A DNA stretch of 64,000 nt, taken from positions 6,894,768 through 6,958,767 of the forward strand of contig JAMKCF010000018.1 of assembly GCA_023634235.1 (NCBI GenBank), in the 5' to 3' direction. This document shows, one piece after another, positions 21,071 to 32,781 of this stretch. Source of the stretch: Pisaster brevispinus. Taxonomy: Eukaryota; Echinodermata; Asteroidea; Forcipulatida; Asteriidae. The notes beneath the pieces are model-generated. The model was not told where the DNA came from. It ran no database searches and saw nothing but the letters and a program-made list of their open reading frames with translations. The position numbers and the translations under genes were made by a program. Within the stretch, counting starts at the first letter, position 1; each line of letters opens with the position of its first letter.

Positions 21071-21560
21071 TCAGGAGATATGATTTTTGTACAGCTGATG
21101 CAACAATTTGATCAAATAATGACATGTTGATAATTTACGTTGATTACCAAATTGGTCAATATCAATTTTCCCAACATCTTCCAACAACCAATGTGCTACA
21201 AAGGTTTCGGCAATTTTGGCAAAACAACTGGTAAGAGCGATTGGTCTTAGCTCAGCAATGGTCGGTGGATTTGTTTTTGGGATTGGTCCTACTTCAGCAC
21301 ATTTCCACTGTTCTGGGACTTTGGCCCGGTCAAAAGAAGTGTTAAGAATGTCAGTTAGGGGGACAGACAACTCATAAGCAAACTCACGCAATACTCGTAC
21401 AGGTAAATCACCAGAAATACTAGACTTGGTAGTTTGAAGTTTAAGAATTTCCTTGTATACCTCTCTCGTCTGGACATGCGGACAAGGCATGGGTGATGGT
21501 AAATAGGAAGGTAATAGTGATCTGTCAAGACTTGGGAGGTCCCTAGCTATATATATAAAA
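21071..21560 (-). mobile_element. Second reverse-transcriptase fragment, different family
   Basis: Minus-strand frame reads SSISGDLP, VPEQWKCAEVGPIPK, ELRPIALTSCFAKI and QFGNQRKLSTCHYLI, typical of the start of a non-LTR reverse transcriptase. Not closely related to the fragment at 19205. Truncated. Confidence 0.8.
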
Positions 21561-21587
21561 TGATTATTTATCAAATTAGACATAAAC

Positions 21588-21674
21588 AGAAAGTAGCCAC
21601 ACTCAAGAAGAATGGTTTGTGGGTAATTTGATAAGGTCACAGTGGTCACAAAGATAATGTTTGTTACTTTCTTG
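21588..21674 (+). repeat. 87-bp exact direct repeat, second copy
   Basis: Copy of 19067-19153, including the stop codon of the glycosyltransferase, next to the reverse-transcriptase fragment. Too long for an ordinary target site duplication. Confidence 0.9.
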
Positions 21675-21732
21675 GACATTGACATTTGGGGTGATCTGAA
21701 CTCAACTAGAAATCATAGATCATACTCTCCCA

Positions 21733-21990
21733 AAAATACTCACAAAAACTCCCGGTCAGACTTGACCCAGATTCCGGGTTCCAGGGGGGCCTGACCGCCT
21801 GACCCTTTCCTGGATCAGCCTGACCCGGGTTCAAAATCATGATTTGAGCTCGGATTCTTCGTCATTTCGACCAATTTCTAAGTAATTTTACCATAGATTC
21901 CAGGGCAAAAGAACCTAGAAATAGGTCAAAGCCCCCACAGGGGCCCAGTACCGGGTCAAATATGGACCGGGAGTTTTTAGGGTGTAGTTT
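21733..21990. mobile_element. MITE with CTCCCGGTC/GACCGGGAG inverted ends
   Basis: AAAACTCCCGGTCAGACTTG near 21747 pairs imperfectly with a segment ending GGACCGGGAGTTTTTA near 21980. The interior is rich in GGGTCA and TGACCC. Related half-copy at 17261-17460. Confidence 0.6.
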
Positions 21991-22059
21991 TGGTTTAAAA
22001 AACCCTGTCCTCGTTGCGGTACCAATAAACCAATCCTCCATTGACTCATTCAAACTTGA

Positions 22060-22880
22060 TCCAAATTTTATTATTAATTAATTTGTAATTAATTTTTTAA
22101 TTCAACAACATTTATTTCCAGATTCCTCAATCAATATAGAGACAACGTAAACAAAGTAATACAAGAATTTTAGGAAATGGGGGCACAGCCAAATACGCAC
22201 AGCTTGTGTTAGGGAGTGCCCATACAAAAAAAAATCACAATAGAGTTAATACAGACAGACAACACACAACATTCCATTGGTTTTGGTTCTACACTCAAGT
22301 AAGAATGAAAATGAAAACAAGATTACGGGGTGAAAAAAAGAAAATCAATTTTGAAGAAGGTATGACTTAAGATTACGTTTGGAAACTGAATAGATTCTGA
22401 CTATTCCTTAAACTTACGGTTAATTCATTCCAGTGGAGGGGCCCATAGTGTCTAATGCTACGTTTAAAACCCTTCGACCATTTGTCTTCTGCAGTGACAC
22501 CAAAACCTGTGCATGCAATTTTGACTGTTGGCTCATTACATGCAATAGTTAATTAGCCGTGGGTGCAAATTACTTCCTAATTGCATTTCATGACATTCTA
22601 TTGGTTTTCTAAAGAAGTGTAGGACTTCACATCCCCTAATAATTACACATACCAGTGGGTGGGTGGGGAATGGGCTTGCAACCTTGTGTAACAGTTTTTC
22701 CTACAGTTCAACCTAAGCTAACATTTCTAGACTGGCAGCCTGGCAAAGTACTTTGGTGATTACTTATCCATCAGTGGGTCACAGCTGACCCCAGTCACTA
22801 TAGTTAGGCCTGGCTGGTAATGGTTTGATGCAAACAAAAACAAAAACTATCTCAGGGTAAAAAACAAACCAGGACCATAA
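22060..22880. other. Unannotated stretch before the L2/CR1 fragment
   Basis: No recognisable coding or repeat signal. It may contain unrecognised 5' parts of the retrotransposon that follows. Confidence 0.4.
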
Positions 22881-22970
22881 ATGCAGTCTGCTTATAGACC
22901 ATTTCACAGTACCGAGACTGCTCTCCTCAGTGTGCGAAATGACATCCTACTAGCGCTACTAGATAATCAC
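22881..22970 (+). mobile_element. L2/CR1-like retrotransposon, part 1
   Basis: Reads QSAYRPFHSTETALL..RNDILLA, the typical block of L2/CR1-clade reverse transcriptases. Interrupted by the hAT element; the reading continues at 24149. Confidence 0.85.
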
Positions 22971-24140
22971 CAGTGTTGGAGGTCTCGAGGCCGGCCTCGG
23001 CCTCGAGGCCGGTCTCGTGGCCGACTTTGGACGGCCTTGGTCTCGGCCTCGGCCTCCCCTTGTCATGACTCGGTCTTGGCCTTGGCCTCGGCACCTTCTG
23101 GCCTCGAAGAATAAGCCGAGGCCGGTTCGAGGCCGCCAGTTTCTACTCAAATTTCCCACCATTTACTTTTCAAAAAAAATTATCTCGTGAAAAAATACAA
23201 TTACTGAAGCGGACTCCTGAGGTTTCGCGGAACGAAATTGCGCATACTTTACGAGCGCAAAAGACACAACTAACGTGCGCAACCGGACCCCAAAGATTGC
23301 AGATTTGAAATAGACTGGCTCCTGCTCGTTACCGGCATTACCGAAAGTAATGACGCGGCATAGAAACCAGCCCAATGTATTTAGATACGAATGCTTTGGA
23401 ACCCTTATGTTTTTAAAGTGTAATGAACACAAACTTTGAGGAGTGGAGATACAATACTGGTAAAATACATAATACAATCTATGATTTGGAATGTTTAATT
23501 TTGTTATGAAGTGGATATGGTTGGAAAGATCTTTTAAAATTAGAATATAATGATCAGACTGATAATGATCCAAACAAATATGCCTCAAAATTGTGTGGTT
23601 TTCCTTTTACTTCGTGAACTATTAAACACAGTTTGCCATTTTGTGGAGTCAAAGATTTGGTCGTACAAAATGGCGGGCCGTGTTAGTCCACGAAGTAAAA
23701 GGAAAAATCACACAATTTTGAGGCATATTTTGTTTAAATCATTAAATTCTACTTCTAAAATATCTTTCCGCCCATATTTCATATCACAAAAAAAACACTT
23801 TTTACATCACAAAACTGCCCAAATTGCCCAATCTAAGGCAACGTGTCCCTACATGTAAACGCTCGCAGTTTGTCAATCTCATTGTACCTTCATGGTGAAA
23901 TAATAAAACCGTTTCAAAGTATCACCTTTGCGTAAACGTTTGCTTTTTTTCTACCCGTATGTGTGTGCATAATATTATAATAATTTAACTGGCCTTGGCC
24001 TCGGCCTTGGCCTCGGACACTGTTGCCTTGGCCTTGGCCTCGGCCTCGAGTGCTGTGACTCGGTCTTGGCCTCGGCCTCGCAGACCCATGACTTGGACTC
24101 GGCCTTGGCCTCGAAGGTCATGGACTCGACTACAACACTG
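22971..24140. mobile_element. Non-autonomous hAT element, 1170 bp
   Basis: Ends CAGTGTTGGAG and CTACAACACTG are inverted (one mismatch), and ATAATCAC is present at 22963-22970 and again at 24141-24148. An 8-bp target duplication and CAG...CTG ends are hAT hallmarks. GGCCTCGGCCTTGG-type 6-bp repeats fill 22985-23130 and 23985-24115. No transposase. Confidence 0.9.
23540..23770. repeat. Imperfect palindrome inside the hAT element
   Basis: AAATATGCCTCAAAATTGTG...TTTTACTTCGTG at about 23576-23618 pairs with CACGAAGTAAAA...CACAATTTTGAGGCATATTT at 23690-23733. Weaker pairing extends outward to about 23540 and 23765, and an inner GCCATTTTGT/ACAAAATGGC pair lies in the loop. Perhaps a second MITE nested in the first. 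Confidence 0.75.
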
Positions 24141-24148
24141 ATAATCAC

Positions 24149-24730
24149 CAAGAAGCAGTCTTGGTACTCCTGGATTTCTCCTCAGCCTTTGACACTCTTC
24201 TCTTGACCATTCTCATCTTTGCAAGCGTCTCTCTTCTCGTTATGTCACACAGCTTTGAAATGGATCGTGTCGTATTTGGAGAACCGAAATCAATCAGTTC
24301 TCATTGATTGTGTGAAATCTGACTGCCATTGCCTGTGGTGTGGTGTTCCACAAGGTTCTGCAGCCGGACCCCTACTATTTATATTGTTCAGTGCACCGCT
24401 GCAAGATCTCATAGCTGCTCATGGTATAAAAAGTATTGTTTATGCAGATGATACCCAGTTTTATCTTACCTATCATCCGGCGGATCGTGACTTAGCCATG
24501 GCAAGAATTAACGCTTGTTTTGACGACATAATATCTTGGTCATTATCAAACAAACTTGCTCTAAACGATGCTAAAACTATCGCTAAGTTATCGTTTTCAA
24601 CTCTCGTTTCACTAATAACAAGCCTCTTGCTGAAATTCACATTGGACAAACCACTATTCAACCATCACAAGTAGTTAGAAACCTTGGTGTTCTTATGGAT
24701 TCTTCAATGAGTATGACCGACCAAGTAACG
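24149..24730 (+). mobile_element. L2/CR1-like retrotransposon, part 2
   Basis: Motif A-type VLLDFSSAFDT, then WCGVPQGSAAGPLLF, the YADDTQFYL catalytic box, WSLSNKLALND, and a VRNLGVLMD block near 24665. At least one frameshift lies between the blocks. Truncated after that block. Confidence 0.85.
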
Positions 24731-24979
24731 ACAGGCCCGCGAGAACAAATTTTTGCATAGGGGTGCTGGGGTTTTTTTTCCAGACAATTCGTCGCATTTT
24801 TCTCATAGTGACGAATCGGAAAAAGTGCATTTTGAGTAAATTCACTTTGAAGTTTTGCTTTCATACCTTATTATCCTACCTTATCACTAGCCAAATAGAG
24901 AGTATGCTTTTAAGCAGTTCTTCTTTATATTTCTTTATGTTATTCAAAATGAAACGATCTGAATAAACAATTTCAACCT

Positions 24980-25312
24980 CATAAACCTATTCGTCAGTAT
25001 GTAAAAAAGATTGTTGTCGTTTACGCGCTTATTCGTCACTTTTTGTGCCCAATTCGTCAGTATGTAAAAAACAAATTTACCCTCTGGGGATGATTCGTCA
25101 GTAATATCACCATTAATGCAGGTAATTTAACACGCCTTAATTTTTCGGTTGTGTTAAACATGATATTTCACGGTAAAATCCTGAGTGAAGCACTGATCCA
25201 GAATTCCTTTTTTTGGGGGGGTGGGAGGAGAGAGTGGGTTTTGTGGGGTGGATAGGGTCGGATGGGATGGGTGTTGTTGGCATGTGGATTGGAGGGGAGG
25301 GGAGCTTTAACG
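24980..25312. repeat. ATTCGTCAGTATG repeats and a G-rich tract
   Basis: ATTCGTCA occurs four times between 24988 and 25100, twice followed by GTATGTAAAAAA. 25203-25312 has many G-runs on the plus strand (GGGGGGG, GGGG, GGG), so it could form G-quadruplexes. Open frames through it are low-complexity. Confidence 0.55.
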
Positions 25313-25889
25313 TAAATTCAGACCGGGCTAAAAAAACACAAAAAAAACAAAAAACTTCCAACTATGTAAAGGGGAGGAGTACACATGACATTTTCCTATT
25401 TCCTTTCGGCCTGGTTAACCTCCAGATATTGCTCAAATGGGGAGGGACGGAATAGGTAATTTTTCCAAGTTAAAGTTGTACACCTCAAGACACTATTGAA
25501 ATAACAAGTATGTTTATTTTGTAACTGAACTCATTTGTTGTATAAGCATACACAAACTTTAAAATGTTTTGTTATCAACAATGTTTGCACTTACGGAATA
25601 ATCATTTGATTTTGTTGGTACTAGTTTTGAAGGATTTCATTTAAAATCAAAACCTTGTTCCTTTTATCTAAAATTATGTTTTAGTTTCGTTGACCGGCAA
25701 TATAAAACCGTAACAACTGACTTCATGAAAACCTACGACCAAGTATATTTACAAATCAGATTTTAGTTGTCATTTTAATTATAACTGTAAACAAAATTAA
25801 CATGTACTTGGAAATTAACCTGTACTATGTTAAGTTTAATTTATGCCGGGAAATATTGTGAGATTTCAGGTTAAATTTTAAACATTAAA
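25313..25889. other. Unannotated AT-rich stretch before the array
   Basis: Nothing recognisable. Confidence 0.5.
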
Positions 25890-27440
25890 CTAGACATAAG
25901 AATTTGTTTGATAACAAATTCGAGGTGTTCGGATTCAAGTAAAGCTGACTGGAGTGATCGTGAGCTGTGCTGTTTGTTATTGTGAAAACAGAATGAACAG
26001 CTATTAAATAATGTTTTTTAAAGCGTTTTACAGAACTTCCAGTTTAGACAGGAAGGTCAAGACAAGGTTACCAACTTATTCAATTTGGTGAAGTATGTGG
26101 AGCCCATGTTGAACATTTACAAAAACTCTGCAAAAGGCTTCTATTAAAACTGTATTTTGAACTGTTTTAACCTGCCGCCAGATGGCGCTCTTAAATCTTG
26201 TTTTGTTTTAACCAGACCCTTGTCAGACTACAACATCGTTAAAATCAACTCCAAAAAAGTTGCATACTTTTTGGTTCACGAGTTATGTTTTTCTCCATAC
26301 ACAGTACATATTCATATATACCTGAGCGGGGATTAGCATCAATTCAATCCGACAGTTGAAAATTAAACCATGACAAAAATTATGATTTTTGAAAGTAAAA
26401 AAACAAAACAAAAAACACTAGGCAAGTTCATGGATGAAACATATCAACATTATTGTAGACAAAAAAGAAATGCCCCCTCTTTTTAACGGTGATTTTGAAA
26501 TAAAGCTTACCATGTTTATCACCGTGTCTGAAGGGCATACTCAGAGGGCCTAGAGCGCCTTTGGCAGGCATGGTCACGTCGATCAACGTGACGTGGGTCT
26601 CGGTGTTTGATAAGAAACAAACCAATGTCGTTCTTTTTCGGTTGAAGTTTTTGTCATTTAGTCAAAGTCATACAAATCCATAAAGCAGGTGGACATCTCA
26701 GTAAAACCTCCTCTTTTATTCCTTGTTTTCCATTAAGCCATCAGACGAGCACAGCGGAACTAAATTCACACTGAACTTTGAATGAGTTTGAGTTTTTTAT
26801 GTGCGGGACACGTGCTGTTACAAGGTACAAGAATAAGCAACGCAGTGATACATTTCCGTTGTGTGGGACTGTGTGCACAGGCTTCGTGGACTTTGAACCT
26901 TATGAATAATGGAGCGGACAGTCAGTTACAGCGCTTTTCTCCATACACACATAAACTGCGGTTAATACTAATTTTGGCTATAACACCCATTTAGGACCAG
27001 AAGTTAAGGTCATGTTGGCATTATTTCTGTGCAAAAGTTTCGGAAGGATCACAGATCTACAATCTGATGTAAAAATTGTGATGAAATGATCAGTAGTTTT
27101 TGAGATATGAATTTTTTTAAATATTCAACTTCCGGGTTGAACCGGAAGTCAAGGTCAAATGAGGTCGCGTTCAGTGTAGCGTTTTTAGAGTTATACCAGG
27201 CCTACCCGATGATGTATAGATTGTGATAATCCATTGTGTAGTTTTGGAGTTATGATTTTTTCAAATATTAAACTTTGATTTAACGTAACTCAACACCTGA
27301 TGACGTCATCATGACGTAACTGAAGCAGTTTCATCTCCTAATAAATATCTAACTATATGTGAAGTTTCAAGTTTATATGAGCTTAGGAAGTGTGTCTTTG
27401 TTAGCGGACAATCGACGGCGAGAAGAAGAAGACGAAGTAA
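25890..27440 (+). repeat. Array unit 1, type B
   Basis: Hairpin GAATTTGTT-TGAT-AACAAATTC, then AGGTGTTCGG-ATTCAAGTAAAG. Contains an exon-like block on the minus strand and one ETS-like/DR4/CRE group. Confidence 0.85.
26500..26790 (-). other. Exon-like block in B and C units
   Basis: Minus strand: an open stretch with THVTLIDVTMPAKG and LSMPFRHGDKH ends at GTAAGC. Copies lie near 28545, 35365, 42105, 46970, 51330, 52890 and 54450, with the donor kept in all those I checked. Related to 1545-1850. Source gene not recognised. Confidence 0.45.
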
Positions 27441-29492
27441 CTAGACTTAAGTTTTTGTTCCATAACAAAAACAAGGTGTTCGGTATAGACATTTTCGAGT
27501 TAGCAGAGGTAGTGTATTCAAAGCAAAAACCGAAAAAACTTAGTACGACAAAATGATACGTAAAGTGAATGGTAGAAGATTTCGTATTTGAAATAAAAAA
27601 CTTTGATAAATTAAAAAACTGATTAAATCATTCCGTTTTCATAGCTCATTTTATTATCAAAACATTGAGATTCATAGTTATTGTTTTGCTGGAATTGACA
27701 GTCCTATGGGTAAAACTGTATTCGATATAGAGGGACCATCTGATTTCAAGATCATATTGTTTGCAGGCCTTAAAACGAAGACCGGGAGTGATTATTTTCA
27801 CTTAAGCTCTCAGTTTTGACCAGAATTGAAGCTCACAGGGAGACACAGTTTGTGTAATCATTGGGGATGGTGCAAGTTATGTATATACAAATTTGGTTCT
27901 CCGGATAAAGGTTAATTTAATGTAAGGACGCCATCGAGTCGTCATCATCCCGAAAATAACTGCAGTTTCATCTACACACTCGAGTCTAAATATGTAAAGT
28001 TGTAGGTCTCAACCCTTTTTTTGGTTAATGGGATATGAAGTTTTTAAGTATGGAATAAGCATCTTTCAGTTTCGACCAGAAGTAAAGGTCACAGAGGGTC
28101 ACACTTTGTGTAAAATTAAAAAAATACACTCCATGGTCTTTCACATGGACCAAAGATCTGGTATGTAGCAGTTATAGTTTTCCAGATATGTTTTTTTGTA
28201 AAAATTAAACATTGATTCAATGTTATGACGTCATTGGTGACGTAATCATGCCGAAAACCTATGTGGTTTCATTGACACACTAAGGTCTAAGTACATGGTT
28301 AGCATAAAGTCAAAACTCTTTTTGGTTCAAGAGTTATGATTTTTTCCATACACAGTACATATACATAATATACCTGAGCGGGGATTAGCATCAATTCAAT
28401 CCGATAGTTGAAAATTAAACCATGACAAAAATTATGATTTTTGAAAGTAAAAAAACAAAATAAAAAACACTAGGCAAGTTCATGGATATCAACATTATTG
28501 TAGACAAAAAAGGAATGCCCCCTCTTTTTAACGGTGATTTTGAAATAAAGCTTACCATTTTAATCACCGTGTCTGAAGGGCATACTCAGAGGGCCTCGAG
28601 CGCCTTTGGCAGGCATGGTCACGTCGATCAACGTGACGTGGGTCTCGGTGTTTGATGAGAAACAAACCAATGTCGTTCTTTTTCAGTTGAAGTTTTTGTC
28701 ATTTAGTCAAAGTCATACAAATCCCTAAAGCAGGTGGACATCTCAGTAAAACCTCCTCTTTTATTCCTTGTTTTCCATTAAGCCATCAGACGAGCACAGC
28801 GGAACTAAATTCACACTGAACTTTGAATGAGTTTGAGTTTTTTATGTGCGGGACACGTGTTGCTACAACGTACAAGAATAAGCAACGCAATGATACATTT
28901 CCGTTGTGTGGGACTGTGTGCACAGGCTTCGTGGACTTTGAACCTTATGAATAATGGAGCGGACAGTCAGTTACAGCGCTTTTCTCCATACACACATAAA
29001 CTGCGGTTAATACTAATTTTGGCTGTAACACCCATTTAGGACCAGAAGTTAAGGTCATATTGGCATCATTTCTGTGCAAAAGTTTCGGAAGGATCATAGA
29101 TCTACAATCTGATGTGAAAATTGTGACGAAACGATCAGTAGTTTTTGAGATATGAATTTTTTAAATATTCAACTTCCGGTTTGAACTGGAAGTCAAGGTC
29201 AAATGAGGTCGCGTTCAGTGTAGCGTTTTTAGAGTCATACCAGGCCTATTCGATGATGTATAGATTGTAAAAATCCTTTGTGTAGTTTTGGAGTTATGAT
29301 TTTTTCAAATATTAAACTTTGATTTAACGTAACTCGACACCTGATGACGTCATCGTGACATCACTAAGGCTGTGTCTTCTACTCATATATATCTAACTAT
29401 GTGTGAAGTTTAATGATTGTGTGAGCTTGAGAAATGCGTCTTTGTTGGCGGACAATCGCGGGGGATAAGAAGAAAAAGAAGAAGTATTAAAA
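27441..29492 (+). repeat. Array unit 2, type C
   Basis: Hairpin GTTTTTGTT-CCAT-AACAAAAAC. Type C adds about 1 kb with two decayed modules and the exon-like block. GAATGGTAGAAGATTTCG marks the start of the C-specific part. Confidence 0.85.
29171..29355 (+). promoter_or_regulatory. ETS-like pair, DR4-like site and CRE palindrome
   Basis: Typical array example: ACTTCCGGT, then GGAAGT, then AGGTCA-AATG-AGGTCG, and about 150 bp later TGATGACGTCATC. Only motif resemblance is claimed. Confidence 0.4.
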
Positions 29493-30803
29493 CTAGACAT
29501 AAGTTTTTGTTCCGTAACAAAAACAAGGTGTTCGGTGTAGACATTTTCGAGTTAGCGGGGGTAATGTTTTCAAAGAGAAAACCGAAAAAAACATAACTTA
29601 GTACGACATATAATATTTCAGAGCGGGATAAAAGCATGAACAGTTGTTTGTTAAAATGTCAAGACAAGGTCACCAACATATTCATTTCTGTGAAGTATGT
29701 GAAGCCCATGTTGAAATAATTATAAAAACTCTGCCGAAGGCTTCTAGTAAAACTGTATTTTGAACTGTTTTTAACCCACCGCAAGATGGCGATCTTAATT
29801 TTGCTTTTAACCAGACCCTTGTCAGACTGCAACATCGTTAAAATCAACTCCAAAAAAGTTGTCACTTTTAATTAGAATGCACTTTCGGTTTTAACTGGAA
29901 GTAGAGGACACGTAATGTCATGCAAACAATTAAATTCGAAGACCTAAATTACCTTTGTATAATCCCGCAAAAAGCAACCCAGGGTCTCTTATGCTCGAAT
30001 TGATGGGAATTTTCAAAGATTTAACATTTAAATGTAGTAGATTTCCGAGGCAGCATCTGTCACAGAGCGAGCAAATAATAAAATACCAGAGCGGGATAAA
30101 AGCATGAACAGTTGTTTGGTATAGCGCCACCCCCCGCTTGTGGAATGTTTCCGTTACGTGGGACTGTACACGCAGGCTTCGTGGACTTTGAACCTCATGA
30201 GTTTCCATTACGTGGGACTGTACACACAGGCTTCGTGTTGCACACACAGGCTTCGTGGACTTTGAACCTTATGATTCATGGTGCTGAACAGCGCTTTTCT
30301 ATGTACAAAGATTAAATGCGCGTTAATACTAACGTTGGCTGTAACACCCAGAAGTTAAGGTCATATTGGCATCATTTCTGTGCAAAAGTTTCGGAAGGAT
30401 CACAGAACTACAATCTGATGTAAAAATTGTGATAAAATGATGAGTAGTTTTTGAGATATGAATTTTTTAAATATTCAACTTCCGGTTTGAACCGGAAGTC
30501 AAGGTCAAATGAGGTCGCGTTCAGTGTAGCGTTCTTAGAGTCATACCAGGCCTATCCGATGATGTATAGATTGTGAAAATCCATTATGTAGTTTTCGAGT
30601 TACGATTTTTTCAAATATTAAACTTTGATTTAATGTAACTCGACACCAGATGACGTCATCATGACATCACTACGGCGGTGTCTTCTACTCATACATATCT
30701 AACTATGTGTCAAGTTTAAAGGTTGTGTGAGCTTGGAAAGTGCGTCTTTGTTGGCGGACAATCGCGGGGGATAAGAAGAAGAAGAACAAGAAGAAGTATT
30801 AAA
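29493..30803 (+). repeat. Array unit 3, type A
   Basis: A units carry GAGCGGGATAAAAGCATGAA twice and two or three copies of GTGGGACTGTACAC(A/G)CAGGC inside. Confidence 0.85.
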
Positions 30804-32092
30804 CTAGACATAAGTTTTTGTTCCGTAACAAAAACAAGGTGTTCGGTGTAGACATTTTCGAGTAAGCAGAGGTAGTGTTTTCAAAGAGAAAACCGAAAAA
30901 ACATAACTTAATACGTCAGATAATATTTCAGAGCGGGATAAAAGCATGAACAGTTGTTTGTTAAAATGTCAAGACAAGGTCACCAACATATTTATTTCTG
31001 TGAAGTATGTGAAGCCCATGTTGAAAAAAATTATAAAAACTCTGCCAAAGGCTTCTAGTAAAACTGTATTTTGAACTGTTTTTAACCCCCGGCAAGATGG
31101 CGATCTTAATTTTGTTTTTAACCAGACCCTTGTCAGACTGCAACATTGTTAAAATCAACTCCAAAAAAGTGGCCACTTTTAAGTACAATGCACTTTCGGT
31201 TTTAACTGGAAGTAAAAGACACGTAATTTCATGCAAACAATTAAAATCGCAGACTTATATTACCTTTGTATAATCCCGCAAAAAAAGCAACCCAGGGTCT
31301 CTTACCATTTAACACTTAAATGACGTAGATTTCCGAGGCAGCATCTGTCACAGAGCGAGCAAATAATAAAATTCCAGAGCGGGACAAAAGCATTAACAGT
31401 TGTTTGGTATAGCGCCATCCTCTGAAATGTTTCCGTTACGTGGGACTGTACACACAAGCTTCGTGGACTTTGAACCTTGTGGTTTTCATTACGTGCGACT
31501 GTACACACAGGCTTCGTGTTGCACACACAGGCTTCGTGGACTTTGAACCTTATGAATAATGGAGCGGACAGTCAGGTACAGCGCTTTTCTCCATACACGA
31601 ATTAACTGCGGTTAATACTAGCATTGGCTGTAACACCCATTTAGGACCAGAAGTTAAGATCATATTGGCATCATTTCTGTGCAAACGTTTCGGAAGGATG
31701 ACAGAACTACAATCTGATGTAAAATTTATGATGAAATGATCAGTAGTTTTTGAGATATGAATTTTTTAAATATTCAACTTCCGGTTTGAACCGGAAGTCA
31801 AGGTCAAATGGGGTCGCGTTCAGTGTAGCGTTTTTAGAGTCATACCAGGCCTATCCTATGATGTATAGATTGTGAAAATCCATTGTGTTGTTTTGGAGTT
31901 ATGATTTTTTCAATTATTAAACTTTGATTTAACGTAACTCGACACCTGATGACGTCACAATGACGAAACCAAAAATGGTTTCATCTACTAATAAATATCT
32001 AACTATGTGTTAAGTTTCAAGTTTATATGAGCTTAGGAAGTGTGTCTTTGTTAGCGGACAATCGACGGCGAGAAGAAGAAGACGAAGTAAAA
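30804..32092 (+). repeat. Array unit 4, type A
   Basis: Units 3-4 (from about 29955) match units 13-14 (from about 43690) at a constant offset near 13735 bp. Confidence 0.85.
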
Positions 32093-32781
32093 CTAGACAG
32101 TTTTTCAGTTGAAGTTTTTGTCATTTAGTCAAAGTAATACAAATCCCTAAAGCAGGTGGACATCTCAGTAAAACCTCCTCTTTTATTCCTTGTTTTCCAT
32201 TAAGCCATCAGACGAGCACAACGGAACTAAATTCACACTGAACTTTGAATGAGTTTGGGCTGAAGCGCGGGACAACGTGTTGTTAGTACTTGTACATACA
32301 CGAATAAACAACGCAATGATATTCAATGGGCTTTCCAGGATTGCCACACAATGTATATTATGGTTGCATGCTGCACATTGTGCGGTTTTGTGTGCACGTC
32401 ATACTGGATTGGATGCCACACTGTGCGCTCGGTATTGGTCTAGATTTCAATATTTTAACGCTCGTTTTCACCTAGAAATACATCTTAAATTGTATTCATT
32501 CCCATGTACGAAATGATTAGTATCCAATGTTCTTTAGATTCAAGAAAAAAGAAAGAATTGAAAGTCCGCGGTCTTTGAGTTATGTTTGTTGAAAAATTAA
32601 TTATTTTTAATTACCTAATAAATCATCAGATGACCTCATCATTACGTGAAAACTTCTGTTTCACCCACTAATCATGTGCAAAATGGTTGCCAAGTTTCAT
32701 GACCGTACGAGCTTGGGAAAAAGCAAAACATTAGCGGACAATGTTTGTGTGTGTTTTTTTAAGAACAAATATAAGAATACA
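32093..32781 (+). repeat. Array unit 5, truncated type C
   Basis: CTAGACAG is joined directly to a late part of a C body (TTTTTCAGTTGAAG), so the hairpin and first half are deleted. It keeps the GCGCTCGGTATTGG block. Confidence 0.8.
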
